From Medicago truncatula (taxonomy: Eukaryota > Streptophyta > Magnoliopsida > Fabales > Fabaceae), in contig NC_053043.1 in NCBI RefSeq assembly GCF_003473485.1, positions 39,160,576 to 39,224,575 on the forward strand: DNA of 64,000 bases, written 5' to 3'. Shown here piece by piece: positions 1 to 11,663 of the stretch (positions within the stretch are counted from its first letter, which is position 1; each line of letters starts with the position of its first letter). Below the pieces are notes generated by a model that was not told where the DNA came from, did no database searches, and saw only the letters and a list, made by a program, of their open reading frames with translations. The translations under genes and the position numbers were made by a program.

Positions 1-100
1 GAAAATAAGATTATTTATGGTGCTAGGAGGCATGGGATCGTGTATGTGTGGGATATTCGCGGTGGAAGAGCATCTACTACATTCCTTCAAGGGCATAAAG
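1..100 (+). CDS. partial WD40-repeat protein exon (cut by window edge)
   Basis: Frame 1 reads without a stop from the first base and contains a typical WD40 strand, YVWDIRGGRASTTF, followed by the GHK that often opens the next blade. The frame meets a GT (gtaactg) directly after GGGCATAAAG, which I take as a 5' splice site. Only about one blade is visible, so the parent protein cannot be named. No continuing WD40 exon is seen downstream within the next kilobase, so this may be a gene end just entering the window or a stray fragment. Confidence 0.5.
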
Positions 101-448
101 GTAACTGCTGTATTTTCGAAAGCAAACCGTCTTTGCATTCCACTCAATGGGATTCAGGAGGGTGGTCTCTTGTTTATTAGAGGAGTCGACATGAATGAGA
201 AGCTCTTTATTAGAATAAGAACCGGGGTCGAGTTCTTCAGAGGTGGAGGAGACTGATGTAGAAGGGTTTCCTTAGTATTTTATTATTTCAGCCTAATTTA
301 TTATTTGTTTGTTTTGTTTTCGGTTTATGATTTTTGGACCATTAGGGGTTTGTTATTTCCCTATTTTAAGCTTAACAATTGTTGTTTAAGAGACAACTTT
401 TATTCATTCAATAATATTTTAGAGGATTTTCTCAATTTCTGGTAGATT
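101..448. other. unassigned stretch after the WD40 exon
   Basis: An open frame runs to 256 and ends in a glycine-rich FFRGGGD, followed by T-rich DNA. It resembles the low-complexity tail plus 3' flank seen at the end of some plant repeats, but I cannot assign a family. Confidence 0.25.
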
Positions 449-880
449 TCATAACCCGATTTTCATAATTTTGTCGCTTACAAACTTATTCTTTTTCAAT
501 CTAGATTTAGCGCTTTCTAACGAATCCTGCATTTGATCCGTCCACATTTGAAAAGACAACCCATTTGCCACCCCATCATATTCTTTATAGCCAATATTTT
601 CGAGAACTTCATGTATGGCAGTCAAGTCCTTTGTTGAACATGCACCGCTAAGTGGGGACAAAGAAACAGCAATAGTAGCACTATGTTGGATACTCATCAA
701 TGAGTGGGAAGGCACCCCTGTTTCTTTTTGAAGAGGAGCCAAAGCAACCACTAAAAGACTTTGTATTAGGCTGTTTTCTAGGTTCATACTGCAAACAACG
801 AGATGCCAATCACACCAATTAGGTTCCACCGTCATCAGAAAATTGTCCTTCCAGACAAGAATCTGTGAGCATTTGATGAT
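449..880 (-). CDS. unrecognised protein, probable terminal exon
   Basis: An open minus-strand frame ends at 449 with MKIGL and stop. It can be extended upstream of the first Met to a possible 3' splice site (CTCACAG, then ILVWKDNF) near 880. The product (about 144 residues) has normal globular composition, a hydrophobic stretch ([10 protein letters not shown]) and a charged C-terminus ([10 protein letters not shown]). I do not recognise a family. It lies just downstream of the zf-XS-like fragment on the same strand and could belong to the same broken gene. Confidence 0.35.
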   Translation of the reverse strand: MIKCSQILVWKDNFLMTVEPNWCDWHLVVCSMNLENSLIQSLLVVALAPLQKETGVPSHSLMSIQHSATIAVSLSPLSGACSTKDLTAIHEVLENIGYKEYDGVANGLSFQMWTDQMQDSLESAKSRLKKNKFVSDKIMKIGL

Positions 881-892
881 GTCAGTCGTGAA

Positions 893-1213
893 TCAAATCA
901 AGGGCATTAATCTTCTCCATATTACTACAGATTCATCGTTTATTTCAGTTATGTCATTATTGATGATGCTAAATGTTTCATCGACTTTAACATTAAGATG
1001 CTTTTGAATATACGTTATCAAAACACAATATTTAACAATATCCTTAATCGTCTTACACGAGGAGTAATCTTTGTTATAGCAAAACGGACAACGATATATC
1101 GAATCAGAGATTTTAAACTCGTAGTAATCATCCTTCAACTTGTTGTAATATTTACGCTCATAGTATTCCAAAATTAGATTCACGAGTATGTTCTGATTTT
1201 CGGTACGTAACAA
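893..1213 (-). CDS. zf-XS-like zinc-finger fragment
   Basis: The 106-aa frame contains YYEFKISDSIYRCPFC followed by YNKDYSS, closely resembling the zf-XS zinc finger that precedes the XS domain in the plant SGS3/IDN2/FDM proteins of RNA-directed DNA methylation. No XS domain or coiled coil follows; the frame stops after about 60 further residues. I read it as a partial or decayed gene. The family call rests on the CPFC block alone. Confidence 0.4.
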   Translation of the reverse strand: MLRTENQNILVNLILEYYERKYYNKLKDDYYEFKISDSIYRCPFCYNKDYSSCKTIKDIVKYCVLITYIQKHLNVKVDETFSIINNDITEINDESVVIWRRLMPLI

Positions 1214-1434
1214 TAGTATGATTGTTATTACGAACCCTAATAACCAGAATTGGTCATCCTCCTCTGTTCGGGTTGTTTCTGTTGCTGATGTTGCTCTTGT
1301 TGTTGTTGGTGTTGTTGTAGAACATTCATCTATATAAGTAGTTCTTCAACATTCATCTAAGTAGAACAATTGATATATTTAGAAGCGCAAGAGACAAGGC
1401 GAGCAATACTTGAAATATTAAGCAATATTGAAAT

Positions 1435-1542
1435 CAGGGCCGGCCCTAGGCCATAGGTCGGGGTGCGACGGCCTAGGGCCCTTGCCGATAGGGAGCCTAA
1501 AAAATTATGAAGGGTGTGTATATAAAAATATTTTGTTTATTT

Positions 1543-1581
<39 letters not shown>

Positions 1582-2135
1582 CAAATTTCACGTAAAGGCC
1601 ACAAACATTGATATGGTGAAGGGATGGACTAAAGTATGTTAATGTTTTTGGTCTTTTTGCGTGAATTGCTATTTGTACCCATGTATAGCACAAAGATTTC
1701 TATATACGTCTTTCCTATGTTTTTTTTTTTTGTTCTTAATAATGTACCAAAAAATTGTCATCGTAGAAATTAGGGATATTTTTTTGGGCCCTTTGTTCCT
1801 AATAATGTGCTTCACTAATATTAAAAATATTGGTGATATTTATTATCCAATAAATTATGATAATTTTCATAACAAAACAAATTATATTTTAGTTGAAAAT
1901 ATGGTTGCTCACTCTATAGCTAGAGCATCCCTATCTCACCCTAGCCCCTATATCTTTGATGATGTACCACATATTTGTATTCTTTAATTATTAATGAAAT
2001 GGCTTAAGCTTGTCTTTGCTCAACAAAAAAAAAATAAAAATCATAACAATGACTAACAAATTTTATGATGTATTATGCAAGGCGTCCTTTTCTCATATTA
2101 TGCCTAAAACCTCTAAAATTTTATGAACGGTCCTG
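1435..2135. mobile_element. non-autonomous hAT element
   Basis: The element opens with CAGGGCCGGCCCTAGG and closes with an imperfect inverted copy ending CGGTCCTG. It is flanked by 8-bp direct repeats, attgaaat at 1427-1434 and attaaaat at 2136-2143 (one mismatch), the target length expected for hAT transposases. CAGGGCCGGCCC ends are common on plant hATs of the TTF/MYM zinc-finger transposase group. The 701-bp interior has no transposase; it includes a TA microsatellite at 1546-1581 and AT-rich DNA. Confidence 0.75.
1546..1581. repeat. (TA)n microsatellite
   Basis: Uninterrupted TA dinucleotide run inside the hAT element. Confidence 0.9.
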
Positions 2136-2143
2136 ATTAAAAT

Positions 2144-2901
2144 CTGTTTGAGAGAAACAAACATGCTAAGTTAGAAATAAATTCACAAGTTATATTCATT
2201 TCATATACTTCCCACCCAAAGATTATACACTTTTACTAAGCTATAAATTGTATCATCCTCTCTGTGAGAGTAAATTATGTACTACACCAAACACTTATAC
2301 CTTATTATTGTTGTAACTCCTAAAAGGGCCAAGTTGTTGATGGAGTTTCGAAAGACATAGAGACTTAGTTTAGTCAAATCATTGTAGTGAAAAATCTAAG
2401 GTATTATAGAATAAAAACAAGGATATACCTTAGTGATTGTAACCGATTCCAATTTTAATGGATTAAGTCTTCGACTATGTTGAGGCGAAATTTCTCTATA
2501 ATGGGAGGACTAAAGTAACTATTGGAGTGAACAAGGATAAACATATTGATGATATTATTGTTATGGTGTGTTACTCAGATCTCAATAAAATGATTGTATG
2601 ATCTCATCTAAACAAATAATTTGTTTGTGATCTACCAAATAACATGCCTCTAAGGTAATAGAATAACACACATCTCTTTTAAAAATTGGACATCCACCAA
2701 AATATCATAACGAAAAATGAGGTTCATACTGAAGAAGGTCATACCGAAATCTCCGAGTTTAGAGCATAGATCCTCTCCATTTCAGAAATGAACATCCTTA
2801 TTACTATAGTTTTAGTGTATAAATATTTAATTAATGTCATTTTTTTGACAAAAATAAACGATATTCATTCATTCAATGTAGATGTCTAGCCTATATTAAT
2901 A
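2144..2901. other. intergenic, nothing recognised
   Basis: AT-rich spacer between the hAT element and a Stowaway MITE. No long open frame, RNA gene or repeat edge was found. Confidence 0.5.
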
Positions 2902-3167
2902 CTTCATCCGTTTTAAAAGAGTGTTGTTTTACTAAAAAAAAATTGTTTTGAAATAATATCATTTTTAATTTTCAATGTAATAATTTTTTTCTTTTCAATT
3001 AATACTATATACACTACTTTCAATGTATTATTTTTTCTTTAATGAAAAACAAACCAATAGTTGATTATGATAATTTGGTAAAATAACATCTCTCTTTCTT
3101 TTAATTAAGACATTTTTTAATATGTGTGTAAAATTCTTAAACGACATTCATTTTAAAACGGATGGAG
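2902..3167. mobile_element. Stowaway-type MITE (Tc1/mariner)
   Basis: Inverted ends begin CTTCATCCGTTTTAAAA and, on the other strand, CTCCATCCGTTTTAAAA, flanked by TA on both sides (2900-2901 and 3168-3169). These ends and the TA target are diagnostic of Stowaway MITEs. The 266-bp element is AT-rich and non-coding. Confidence 0.8.
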
Positions 3168-3169
3168 TA

Positions 3170-5640
3170 GAAAAATGTTCTCTCCCAACAAGTTTTGTTC
3201 ACTCCCAACCAAACTTTTGAAAATGTTCCCACGTAAATCACTACAAGAAACATTACCTTTTGCCAGGGGCAAAACCCTTGTCAAAAGGTCAGAATCCCTG
3301 GGAAAAGGGACGTTTGTGAGGGAACTTCCCAGGGGCGGAAGCAATGGCAAAAGCGCTCGTCGCAAACATTTTGCCAAGGGTTACACCCCTGGGAGAAAAA
3401 CGAGGGGCTCAACCCCTAGTATATGGCGTGGCTTTATTCCTGTCATAACCCTTGGCAAAATCCCTCACTTTTTGTTGCTGTGCAGTCTGCTCTCTTCCGA
3501 CACACTGTCGCGCTTCACACTTCTGACTGACTGATGGAAGGTCAGATCAGGTCAGGGAAAAAACCAAGGACTTGCGAGGGGTTTAACCCCTGGCAAAATG
3601 TATATTATTTTTTAAAATAAAAATGTATTCTTTTTAAAACCGAATTTTTTATTAATTAATTAATAATTTTACAATAGTTTTAATTAATAAAATGAATTTA
3701 AATAAATTTAAATAAATTAAAAATTCGATTTTTTTTAAAAGTTGTTTTTCAAATACAATTAAATGGTTCAAAAATCATTTTAATTAATAAAATATATTTT
3801 AAAAAAATATAAAATTATTTTTAAAACACAATTAAATGCATATAAATAAAGCAATATCACACATACACTACTATAAAGCTTAGTGTTTGACCATTTTTTT
3901 TCTTTTACATTCTACTATAACTATAAATTAATATACGTATAATAAACAAATCTACCTAGAAATAAGATATTGAACATGTATATCTTCCAAACAAAATCAT
4001 CATACATATTTATTACTAACCATCAAAACATATATATTTTCTACAAATAATTTCATTTAACAACATATTTCCAAAAAACAATAACATATACATATTATAT
4101 GTAAATACATGCATTTAAAATTCGAAATCATAAATTAAAATAACAGAATTAATAATTTTTTTTTTCTCTAATTGCAGTATTTTTCACTACCATAAAAATA
4201 ATTTATTACCTAAAATCCGTAATAGATTTGCAGGAAACAAAAAAAACAGATCTACCATGCAAATAATTATAACATCATATACATAAAAAAATAAACAATA
4301 TCATATATTTAAAAACAATAACAAATTCAAAAAAAATATATACAACAATCAGCATGTATAACAACAACAATATTTTGAAGTAGAGAAACTAATAACTTGT
4401 TGAGACTTAACAAATAACAGATCTAGAGAACAAGCTGCTTAGCAAGGATCTACACAAGAGGTGGTATAACTTTGACACTGATACAAATGAAATTAAAAAT
4501 ATTAGTGGAGTAGTAACAAAAAATAGAAACATGAAAATATAAGTTAAAAGAGTATTAACAAATTTAAGAGGTTTAGTGCTGCTGGAGAAGAGTAGTTTAT
4601 ATAATATAATGAGTTGATTTTTTTTTCTAAGTGTTAACTGCATATGAGAGCACCGATGCATGCTTATATAGGGAGAGAGAAAAGCCAGGGGTACTACGAC
4701 GGAATCCCCCCTCTCATTTTGCAATCATAGGTTAGGCATAGGTAGCTCAGAACGGTCATATTTCTCAGAGAAAAAGCCAGGGATTTCATGCAAAAAACCA
4801 CGGCCTAAACCCCTCACACGTCAGCTTTATCAGCTTTTTGCAGGCACCGGTCAACTCATCTGCATTTTGCAGAGATTCATGTCAGTCCGACGGGCTGTCC
4901 GTCGCAGAAGCCCTGGGTTATGGCCTGCAATGGGCTGACAGTCTGCATTCTTGTCTCCCACTTTGAATTCAAAAGTGGCGCCAAAAAAAAACCAGGGATT
5001 GTCTACATAAAACGACGAGTTTGGCCCTGGTTTTCTTCATAGGGTCCTACGTCTTTTTCCCAGGGGTTGTCCTTGGCATTTTCCGTGGTATATTTACCAG
5101 GGGTTTTAAAACCCTGTCAAAATCCCTGGCAAAAGGTAATGTTTCTTGTAGTGAATTAACTCACGCAAGTGTTAAACTCAACTTAATTAAGTCACACTGA
5201 AATACAACCTACTAACTTATAACTTAAGTGACACTAAAAACTCACATTGAACCCCAATATGAGCTAACTCAAGCTGGTTTTCTTTCTCATTTTTCCCATG
5301 AAAATCTTGCTCATTTAATTATTTAATATGTTTAATATATTGCTGCTGATATGATTGTGCGATAGGTTTAATGCAAAGTAGAAGGTATCCAGCATGACCC
5401 ATACCATGATGCTAGCAGTAGTACATACGTTTGTGGTTAGGACAGCAAGAGATACAATGGTCCCATACACTCATTTAAACCATTATAAACATCAGAGGAG
5501 CAAGATTTTCATGTGAAAAGTGACAAAGAAAACCAACGTGAGTTAACTCTAATTTACACTGGCCTTCAACGTGATTTAAGTCACGCAACGTGAATTAGCC
5601 TCAAAATGAAAAACTATTATAATTAATAGCTTTTTCAAAT
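3170..5640. mobile_element. older long-inverted-repeat element, host of the CACTA insertion
   Basis: After subtracting the CACTA element, 3170-3238 runs into 5154-5310 and forms a left arm. Its complement is seen at about 5490-5610: both arms share a block reading GGTTTTCTTT and CATGAAAATCTTGCTC. The left end (GAAAAATGTTCTCTCCCAAC) resembles the left end of the MULE at 24604, and both families carry repeated motifs of the type TTAACTCACG. The right border is not defined and no target duplication was found. Confidence 0.45.
3239..5153. mobile_element. non-autonomous CACTA (En/Spm-type) transposon
   Basis: Perfect terminal inverted repeats of about 30 bp start CACTACAAGAAACATTACC and end in the exact complement TTCTTGTAGTG. 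The 3-bp target duplication AAT lies at 3236-3238 and 5154-5156. Both subterminal regions (3260-3600 and 4690-5110) are crowded with short direct and inverted copies of a CCAGGGG/CCCTGG core, the likely transposase-binding array of this superfamily. The AT-rich core encodes no transposase, so movement would depend on an element elsewhere. Perfect ends and intact target duplication suggest a fairly young insertion. Confidence 0.92.
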
Positions 5641-6167
5641 TATATTAGTAAACAAACAAAAATAGCTTTAGATTTTTTTTTTGAAGGATAATTTTTTTTT
5701 TTAAATCTCTAAAAAAATCTTTATATTCTTTTAACTCAAAATCTATTTTTTTTAAAGCTGAAACAAATGCACCCTTAATCTTTATGTACATATGATATAA
5801 TTTTTTGGGTTAGGGTAACAAGTGTCCTAGGACACTTGTTAAGGATTCAAAAAAGGAAATGATTTATAAATCTTATGTAATAAAAGTTTCTTTTTAAAAT
5901 ATGAATACATTGAATATACAACTCTCAAAAAAAATAAAATTCTTTTAGCTTCTAAACGGGCATTTGTTAGCATTTCCTTAATTTTTTTACATATACATTC
6001 AATCAAATTACTTCGTTATGCATTTTTATAAGTTAGTTTCCGAAATGTTTAGACATATTTTCATTTAGTGTGATTTAGTGAGATGCATGTGTAGAAACAT
6101 TTTACACTATCAATTTAAATTCTATTAAACATATGTTATTGTAATGAGTTTTAGGGATAATTTATCC
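5641..6167. other. intergenic, AT-rich
   Basis: No gene seen. A short perfect palindrome around 5819-5841 (ACAAGTGTCC and complement) may be a MITE remnant. Confidence 0.4.
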
Positions 6168-6560
6168 CTAGAGCTCGTTTACATCTTTAACGCATTTCTT
6201 CTTCAACCATTTGCCCCATTTTTCTTCCATTAAAAAACTTGTAAAGTATTTGAGATTGCAAATTGCCTCAAATGCCTCCAAGTTGGACACTTTCATTACC
6301 TCATATTTCGTATTGAAATTGTATTCAAATCTTTCATTATCAAGATGTTTGGTTGATGTGTATATACGTGGCTGTACTCTTCCATTCTTTAAGTTGGAGT
6401 GAGATTGGAGGTCATTTAACAAATCCTTTTTCACCCATTCTTTTTCCTTCTATTTTTTGTCATGACAATCATTCGGTCCAATTTATTTTTGTCATGACTA
6501 AAAATTTTGTTTTTATTAAAAAAAACATTCCTTGATTTTTGTCGTAAGCTATAGCAAAAC
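6168..6560. repeat. duplicated 5' flank shared with the region before MATE4
   Basis: The block from TCTTCCATTAAAAAACT to the TTTGTCATGACTAAAA motif has a diverged counterpart at 30360-30850, upstream of MATE4. Shared landmarks include GAGATTGCAA, CACTTTCATTA and TTTGGTTGATG. It marks the 5' part of the duplicated unit carrying MATE1 and MATE4. No recognisable protein is encoded. Confidence 0.6.
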
Positions 6561-6943
6561 TTGTATTTTTCTGAGAAAAAAAAAATGATAGGTTGACACC
6601 CTGTTTTATGTACCACTCATATACACTTCTGTATGGCAAAGATATTTTAGTCATTTCATTTTACACCATCACTATTTTTTGGATGAGTTTCACTATTTTT
6701 GTCACACGTCACAATTGTATGTACATGTCAAGGTGTGTATGCATCTAAGATGATCTATCTATGAACGCTCTTTTAAAAAATAAGATATTGTCTCCAATTT
6801 GTACAACTCAATATACTATAAATAATAATGAATAATAAAGAATCATTACTTTTTACCAAAAATAAAAGAAAAAAGAATCATTACAAAACTCGTGATGTGT
6901 AACCGCCACCAAACATGTTGAATCACACAGTGACGTGTGTGCG

Positions 6944-6953
6944 TGCCTATATA
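6944..6953 (+). promoter_or_regulatory. possible TATA element of MATE1
   Basis: CCTATATACA lies about 85 bp upstream of the MATE1 start codon, a plausible TATA position for a short leader. Position and composition are the only evidence. Confidence 0.35.
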
Positions 6954-7035
6954 CACACACACAAATGAAGAGGAAGAGAAGCTAAGAGTAAGATTTTGTC
7001 AACAAATAAAAAATCCGAAGAGTAAGAAAGTTCAC

Positions 7036-10000
7036 ATGGCGGCAAGTATCATTTCAGATGGCACAGAAGCACCTTTATTAGCAGATGATCATGCACAAAT
7101 AGAGAAATGGTGGAACAAAATCTTGGACATAGAGGAAGCCAAAATTCAACTCATGTTTTCATTACCAATGATTTTTACAAACTTATTTTATTACTTGATC
7201 ACTTTGGTTTCTGTCATGCTTGTTGGTCATCTTGGTGAGCTTCAGTTAGCTGGTGCTACTCTTGCTAATTCTTGGTTTAGTGTCACTGGCGTAGCAGTTA
7301 TGGTAATTAATTTACTATTTTTCATTATTATATTTTGTTCATTTCCATAGATGTTCATATGAAAAATTCTTCTTGTGTGTGTTCATTGATTAGACACGGT
7401 CAATCAAAAACATGAGGTACAATGTTATTTAATTATAACTTCTTGTGAAAGTTATGTCTCTTTCTTTATTATTTTAAAAAATGTAGAACTCTTGATCAAA
7501 ATAAAAATTCTTGAACCCTTATTGATTAATTTATATCCAATGAATATACATTCTTATGTATGAATAACTAGTCAAATGTAAATTTATATGTATGTTTGTA
7601 TATATGACAGAAAATCAGAAATTTCTTTTTTTTATTTATATGTATTCAAGTCAATGGTTTGTTTAGAAATCTGATTGATGCTAGAATATTAGTATACGAG
7701 GTTTGACTTTATTACTTTTGATTGCTTGCAACAACTTCTCCTCTGAAAGCACCAACTGTGACAGAATAAATCAATTAAAGTAAATTTGGAAACGCACCAA
7801 TTTAGATAAAATTTTAAAAAGTACTTTTTTGTTCATAGTTTTATAAATTAGATGAAGGAAAAGAAATATTAAAAAGGGGTATAAGGTTGGCAAGGGATAA
7901 GGTGATGGAGGGTTCTATCTCTATTCTTAACAATTTTTTTATTGACAAATGTTAGTTTCTAGGCATAGGACCCGGGACCTCCTCCTTCAACGTCCCTTAG
8001 CTCATCAACCTAGCTCCCTACTCGGAACAATATACTCTGAACATAATGCTAAAATGTCAACCATCGTTTCTAAATTCTATATTCAGAACTGGATTTTGGC
8101 TTCATTTACCATGTGCTTAGATCAATGTGAGTGCATGTTTAACATCATAATCACGGTCTCAAAGCTTGTTCAACTGAATACAACCTGATTGAATTGCCTT
8201 ACTACAGTATATCCACTAACATAAGCACATGTCTGACTGTTTGAGAGAGTTTATGGAAAGCTTATCAAATGTTCATATATTGTTTTCAACTTATTATTAA
8301 TATAAGCTCTTCAAGATAGCTTATGAACACAGTTTAACTTTGCTTTATCTTTTGTTATAGAAATAGTGATGATAAATGTTATGCTATAAACGCTTGTTTA
8401 TCCAAACACACCTAAATGTTGTCACAAGATTAAACTCTATGCTCTTTGCTTTGTTCTTCTGTCTTAGGTTGGTTTAAGTGGTGCATTAGAAACACTCTGC
8501 GGACAAGGATTTGGCGCAAAAGAATATCACATGTTGGGAATTTATCTACAAGGCTCTTGCATTATATCTTTCATTTTTTCAATATTTATATCCATTATTT
8601 GGTTCTATACAGAACACATTCTAGTGTTACTTCATCAATCTCAAGACATTGCTAGAACAGCTGCACTCTATATGAAGTTTCTTATACCAGGATTATTTGC
8701 ATATAGCATCTTGCAAAACTTGTTGAGGTTTCTACAAACACAATCTGTAGTAATGCCACTGGTTATCCTTTCAGCTATCCCAACACTGATTCATGTTGGA
8801 ATTGCATATGGATTTGTTCAATGGACAGGTCTGAATTTCATAGGTGGACCGGTTGCCACTTCTATTTCACTCTGGATATCGATGATAATGTTAGGATTTT
8901 ATGTAATGTATGCAAAGAAGTTTAAGAATACATGGAGAGGATTCTCCATGCAATCATTTGATTACCTGTTTGCAAACATGAAACTAGCTTTGCCTTCTGC
9001 TGCAATGGTATGGTATGAGCTTCTATACGCCTCTCACTTTATTTAACCTTTTGGTGATTGATCTTACAAAACCTAGTTTTCTAAAGGCTTATTGATGTGT
9101 TTAGCCCTTGCAATTAGGCGGCATTTAAAAATTCGTCCCTGTAATTGCTAATCCTGGCATTTTAACCCTGCAATTGTTAATCGTTTAAAATTTGGTCCTT
9201 GGACCAAATTAATCACTGCCACGTCACTAATTTGATGACGTGGCAATCACTGTCACACATGAAATTCCAATTTTGCCCTTAAGAAGAGGACAAAATATTG
9301 AAGAAAGAATTGGAAACCCAGGGGTAAATTTGGAATTTCATGTGGCGTGGCAGTGATTAAGTGGGGAGAGGGACGAAATTATAAATGATTAACAATTGCA
9401 GGGTTAAAATGCCAGGATTAGCAATTACAGGGACGAATTTTTAAATGCCGCCTAATTGCAAGGGCTAAACACATCAATAAGCCTTTTCTAAAATAGGTTT
9501 GAATATGTTTTTGTCCTCTACAAGTACATCATTTTTTTCTTTTATAGCCTTTAAGATTTTTGTTTGTTTTATTTTAATCTGTGTAAAATTTGTTTATGTT
9601 TGTTGTCCATGTAATATGTGTATAGTATTCATTTTGGTCCTCATGTAGACCATATTGGAGTGACTAAAATCAAAACCACTGGATATTACAAGGATCAGTT
9701 TCAACGTGAACAAATATTTTAGGGACTAAAACAAAACAACAAGGACCAAAATCAAAAATCGATATATTTGCGTAGACCAAAAACATATTAGCTTCTAGTT
9801 TGAACACTATCAGACTTTTGTTGCTGTTTAATGTAAGATCCTTAATATATTATGAATCTTACTATATTGTTTTATGTTATGCAAGTTTGGAGTATTGGGC
9901 TTTTGAAGTTTTAGTTTTCTTAGCTGGATTAATGCCTGACTCACAAATAACAACTTCATTGATTGCAATATGGTATGGTTCTCATAGCTTTATATTTCTG

Positions 10001-11663
10001 TTACTAAAATGAATAGAAGAAATATTCCCTAATGATATTCTTCAAAACAACCATGCAGTGCGAACACAGAATTCATTGCTTACATGATCACTTATGGTCT
10101 TAGTGCAGCTGCAAGGTTAGTCGGTCTACTTTAACACACTCTTTCGCGGCATTGTTGCATAAATCCTTTTCGACCTGGATTTCCTATAGTCTAAGAAATC
10201 GCGCTGTCAAGATATCTCAATCGTTAGATAAAGATCGATGACTCATATGAGACATTAAATTTTTATCCAACTGTCGAGATCCATGACAAAGTGATTGTAT
10301 GTACAGACAGTCCAATTTCCTTCATAGGGGCAATTTTATTTGACTTGTCTTCTGACATAAGCGCTTTTTTAATCTACATACTTGTACATGTATTGAAAGA
10401 TTGAAACTTGAACTTTTATAGCACAAGAGTTTCCAATGAATTGGGAGCAGGCCAACAAGAAAGAGCAAAACATGCAATGGGAGTCACTTTAAAGCTCTCT
10501 CTCCTCCTTGGTTTATGTTTTGTTTTGATGCTTGTATTTGGTCATGATATATGGATTCAGCTTTTTAGTGATAGTCCCATTATCAAAAAGGAGTTTGCTT
10601 CAGTGACACCCTTGCTTGCTATTTCCATACTACTTGATTCTGTCCAAGGTGTCTTATCAGGTTTAAATTCCTCATCTCTTTTAGGTTAAGCTTTCTCTAC
10701 AAGATGATTATCATTAACAAAAACAACTTAGGGGTAACAATGTGTTAAATAATGCAGGGGTGGCTAGAGGATGTGGTTGGCAGCACTTAGCTGTTTATGT
10801 CAACCTTGCAACTTTTTATCTCATTGGTTTACCAATTTCATGTCTCCTTGGATTTAAGACCAATTTGCAGTATAAGGTAAAATTCTGTCTCGTTTCATAT
10901 TAAGTGTCACATTTGTAATATTTGTTTGTCTCATTATTTATCATTTTAGAAAATCATTAAAGTATTTTTTTTTTTCCATTAGTATACCCCTACTTATTAA
11001 ACCGAAACCCTAGATGTCCTCGTGAGCTTAGCTCAGTTGATATGGACAATGCATAATATATGCAAGGTCCGGAGTTCGAACTCCGGCCACCACCAAAAAA
11101 CGGAAACGCTAGATTAAGCGAATGCGTAATCATGATAGGGTTCACGAATATGTGACAGGCTTCATCAAAAAAGAATATAAGTACAGCACCCCATGATTTC
11201 CGGTCAGACAAAAATTTAATTGGCCGCCAACCTGTTTTTTGCAACTGTATCATAATAAATTTCTTCTAGATTTATAGCATTGCACTTTACTATATTAATA
11301 AGGTTACTTTAGTAAATAAATCTTAATTTATCATAGAAATTATCATAGTTAATGGTTTTCTTAAGCAGTGTGCATAAACTTAAATAACAGATATAATGTA
11401 AGAGGGAGTAATGTAGTTATTATTTCACAGAATCAGTGTAATTATGTTTGTGTTGATATCAAGAAGAATCGTCTTGGTTTTTCATCCATTTGTTTCACCA
11501 TTGTTTTTCTTTTGAATGTTTTATGATATAGGGTTTATGGATTGGTCTGATATGTGGATTGGTATGTCAAACTGGGGCACTCTTGCTTTTGACAAGGCAT
11601 GTCAAATGGACTAAACTGAATCTCTCGGGCGACAAAGATAAAGGCCAACCAATTGTTGTTTAA
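7036..11663 (+). CDS. MATE1: MATE/DETOXIFICATION-family efflux transporter
   Basis: Seven exons (7036-7302, 8468-9012, 9886-9972, 10059-10115, 10422-10660, 10758-10876, 11532-11663), all with GT-AG borders, encode 481 aa, the usual length for plant MATE antiporters. These 12-helix membrane proteins export organic cations, flavonoids or alkaloids against a proton gradient; the substrate cannot be read here. Visible family landmarks are [19 protein letters not shown] in exon 1, [15 protein letters not shown] at the start of exon 2, LPSAAMVC across the exon 2/3 junction, and [11 protein letters not shown] opening exon 5. The start is set by TTCACATGGC, shared by all four paralogues. Compared with MATE2 and MATE3 the last exon ends about 11 codons early, because one T is missing in the GTTGTTT tract. 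A proline near the end of helix 3, kept in the other three copies, is histidine here (TEHIL). Intron 2 carries a MULE MITE and intron 6 a SINE. Confidence 0.9.
9086..9483. mobile_element. Mutator-like MITE in intron 2 of MATE1
   Basis: Near-perfect inverted repeats of about 97 bp begin GGCTTATTGATGTGTTTAGC and end in the complement. The 9-bp target duplication TTTTCTAAA lies at 9077-9085 and 9484-9492. The corresponding intron of MATE4 (around 35520) runs straight through as an empty site, so insertion followed the MATE1/MATE4 duplication. It has no coding capacity. Confidence 0.9.
11016..11100 (+). mobile_element. tRNA-derived SINE, family 1
   Basis: A tRNA-like head reads GAGCTTAGCTCAGTTGAT (A box) and GGAGTTCGAACTCC (B box), followed by an A-run. 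The order and spacing fit a pol III promoter, but it does not fold into a complete tRNA. It lies in intron 6 of MATE1; a related degraded copy is at 14200 and one in the other orientation at 56714. Confidence 0.65.

Noticed and set aside
4407-4724. 105-codon frame inside the CACTA element
   Set aside because: Hydrophobic low-complexity translation, no resemblance to a CACTA transposase or its partner protein.
6431-6654. Two overlapping 61-codon minus-strand frames
   Set aside because: Lys/Asn/Phe-rich translations of AT-rich DNA, not shared as frames with the duplicated flank at 30360.
11016-11100. Possible tRNA gene (also 12268, 55511, 56714, 63667)
   Set aside because: A and B boxes are present, but acceptor and anticodon stems do not pair, and several copies share downstream sequence and A-runs. 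SINEs explain them better.
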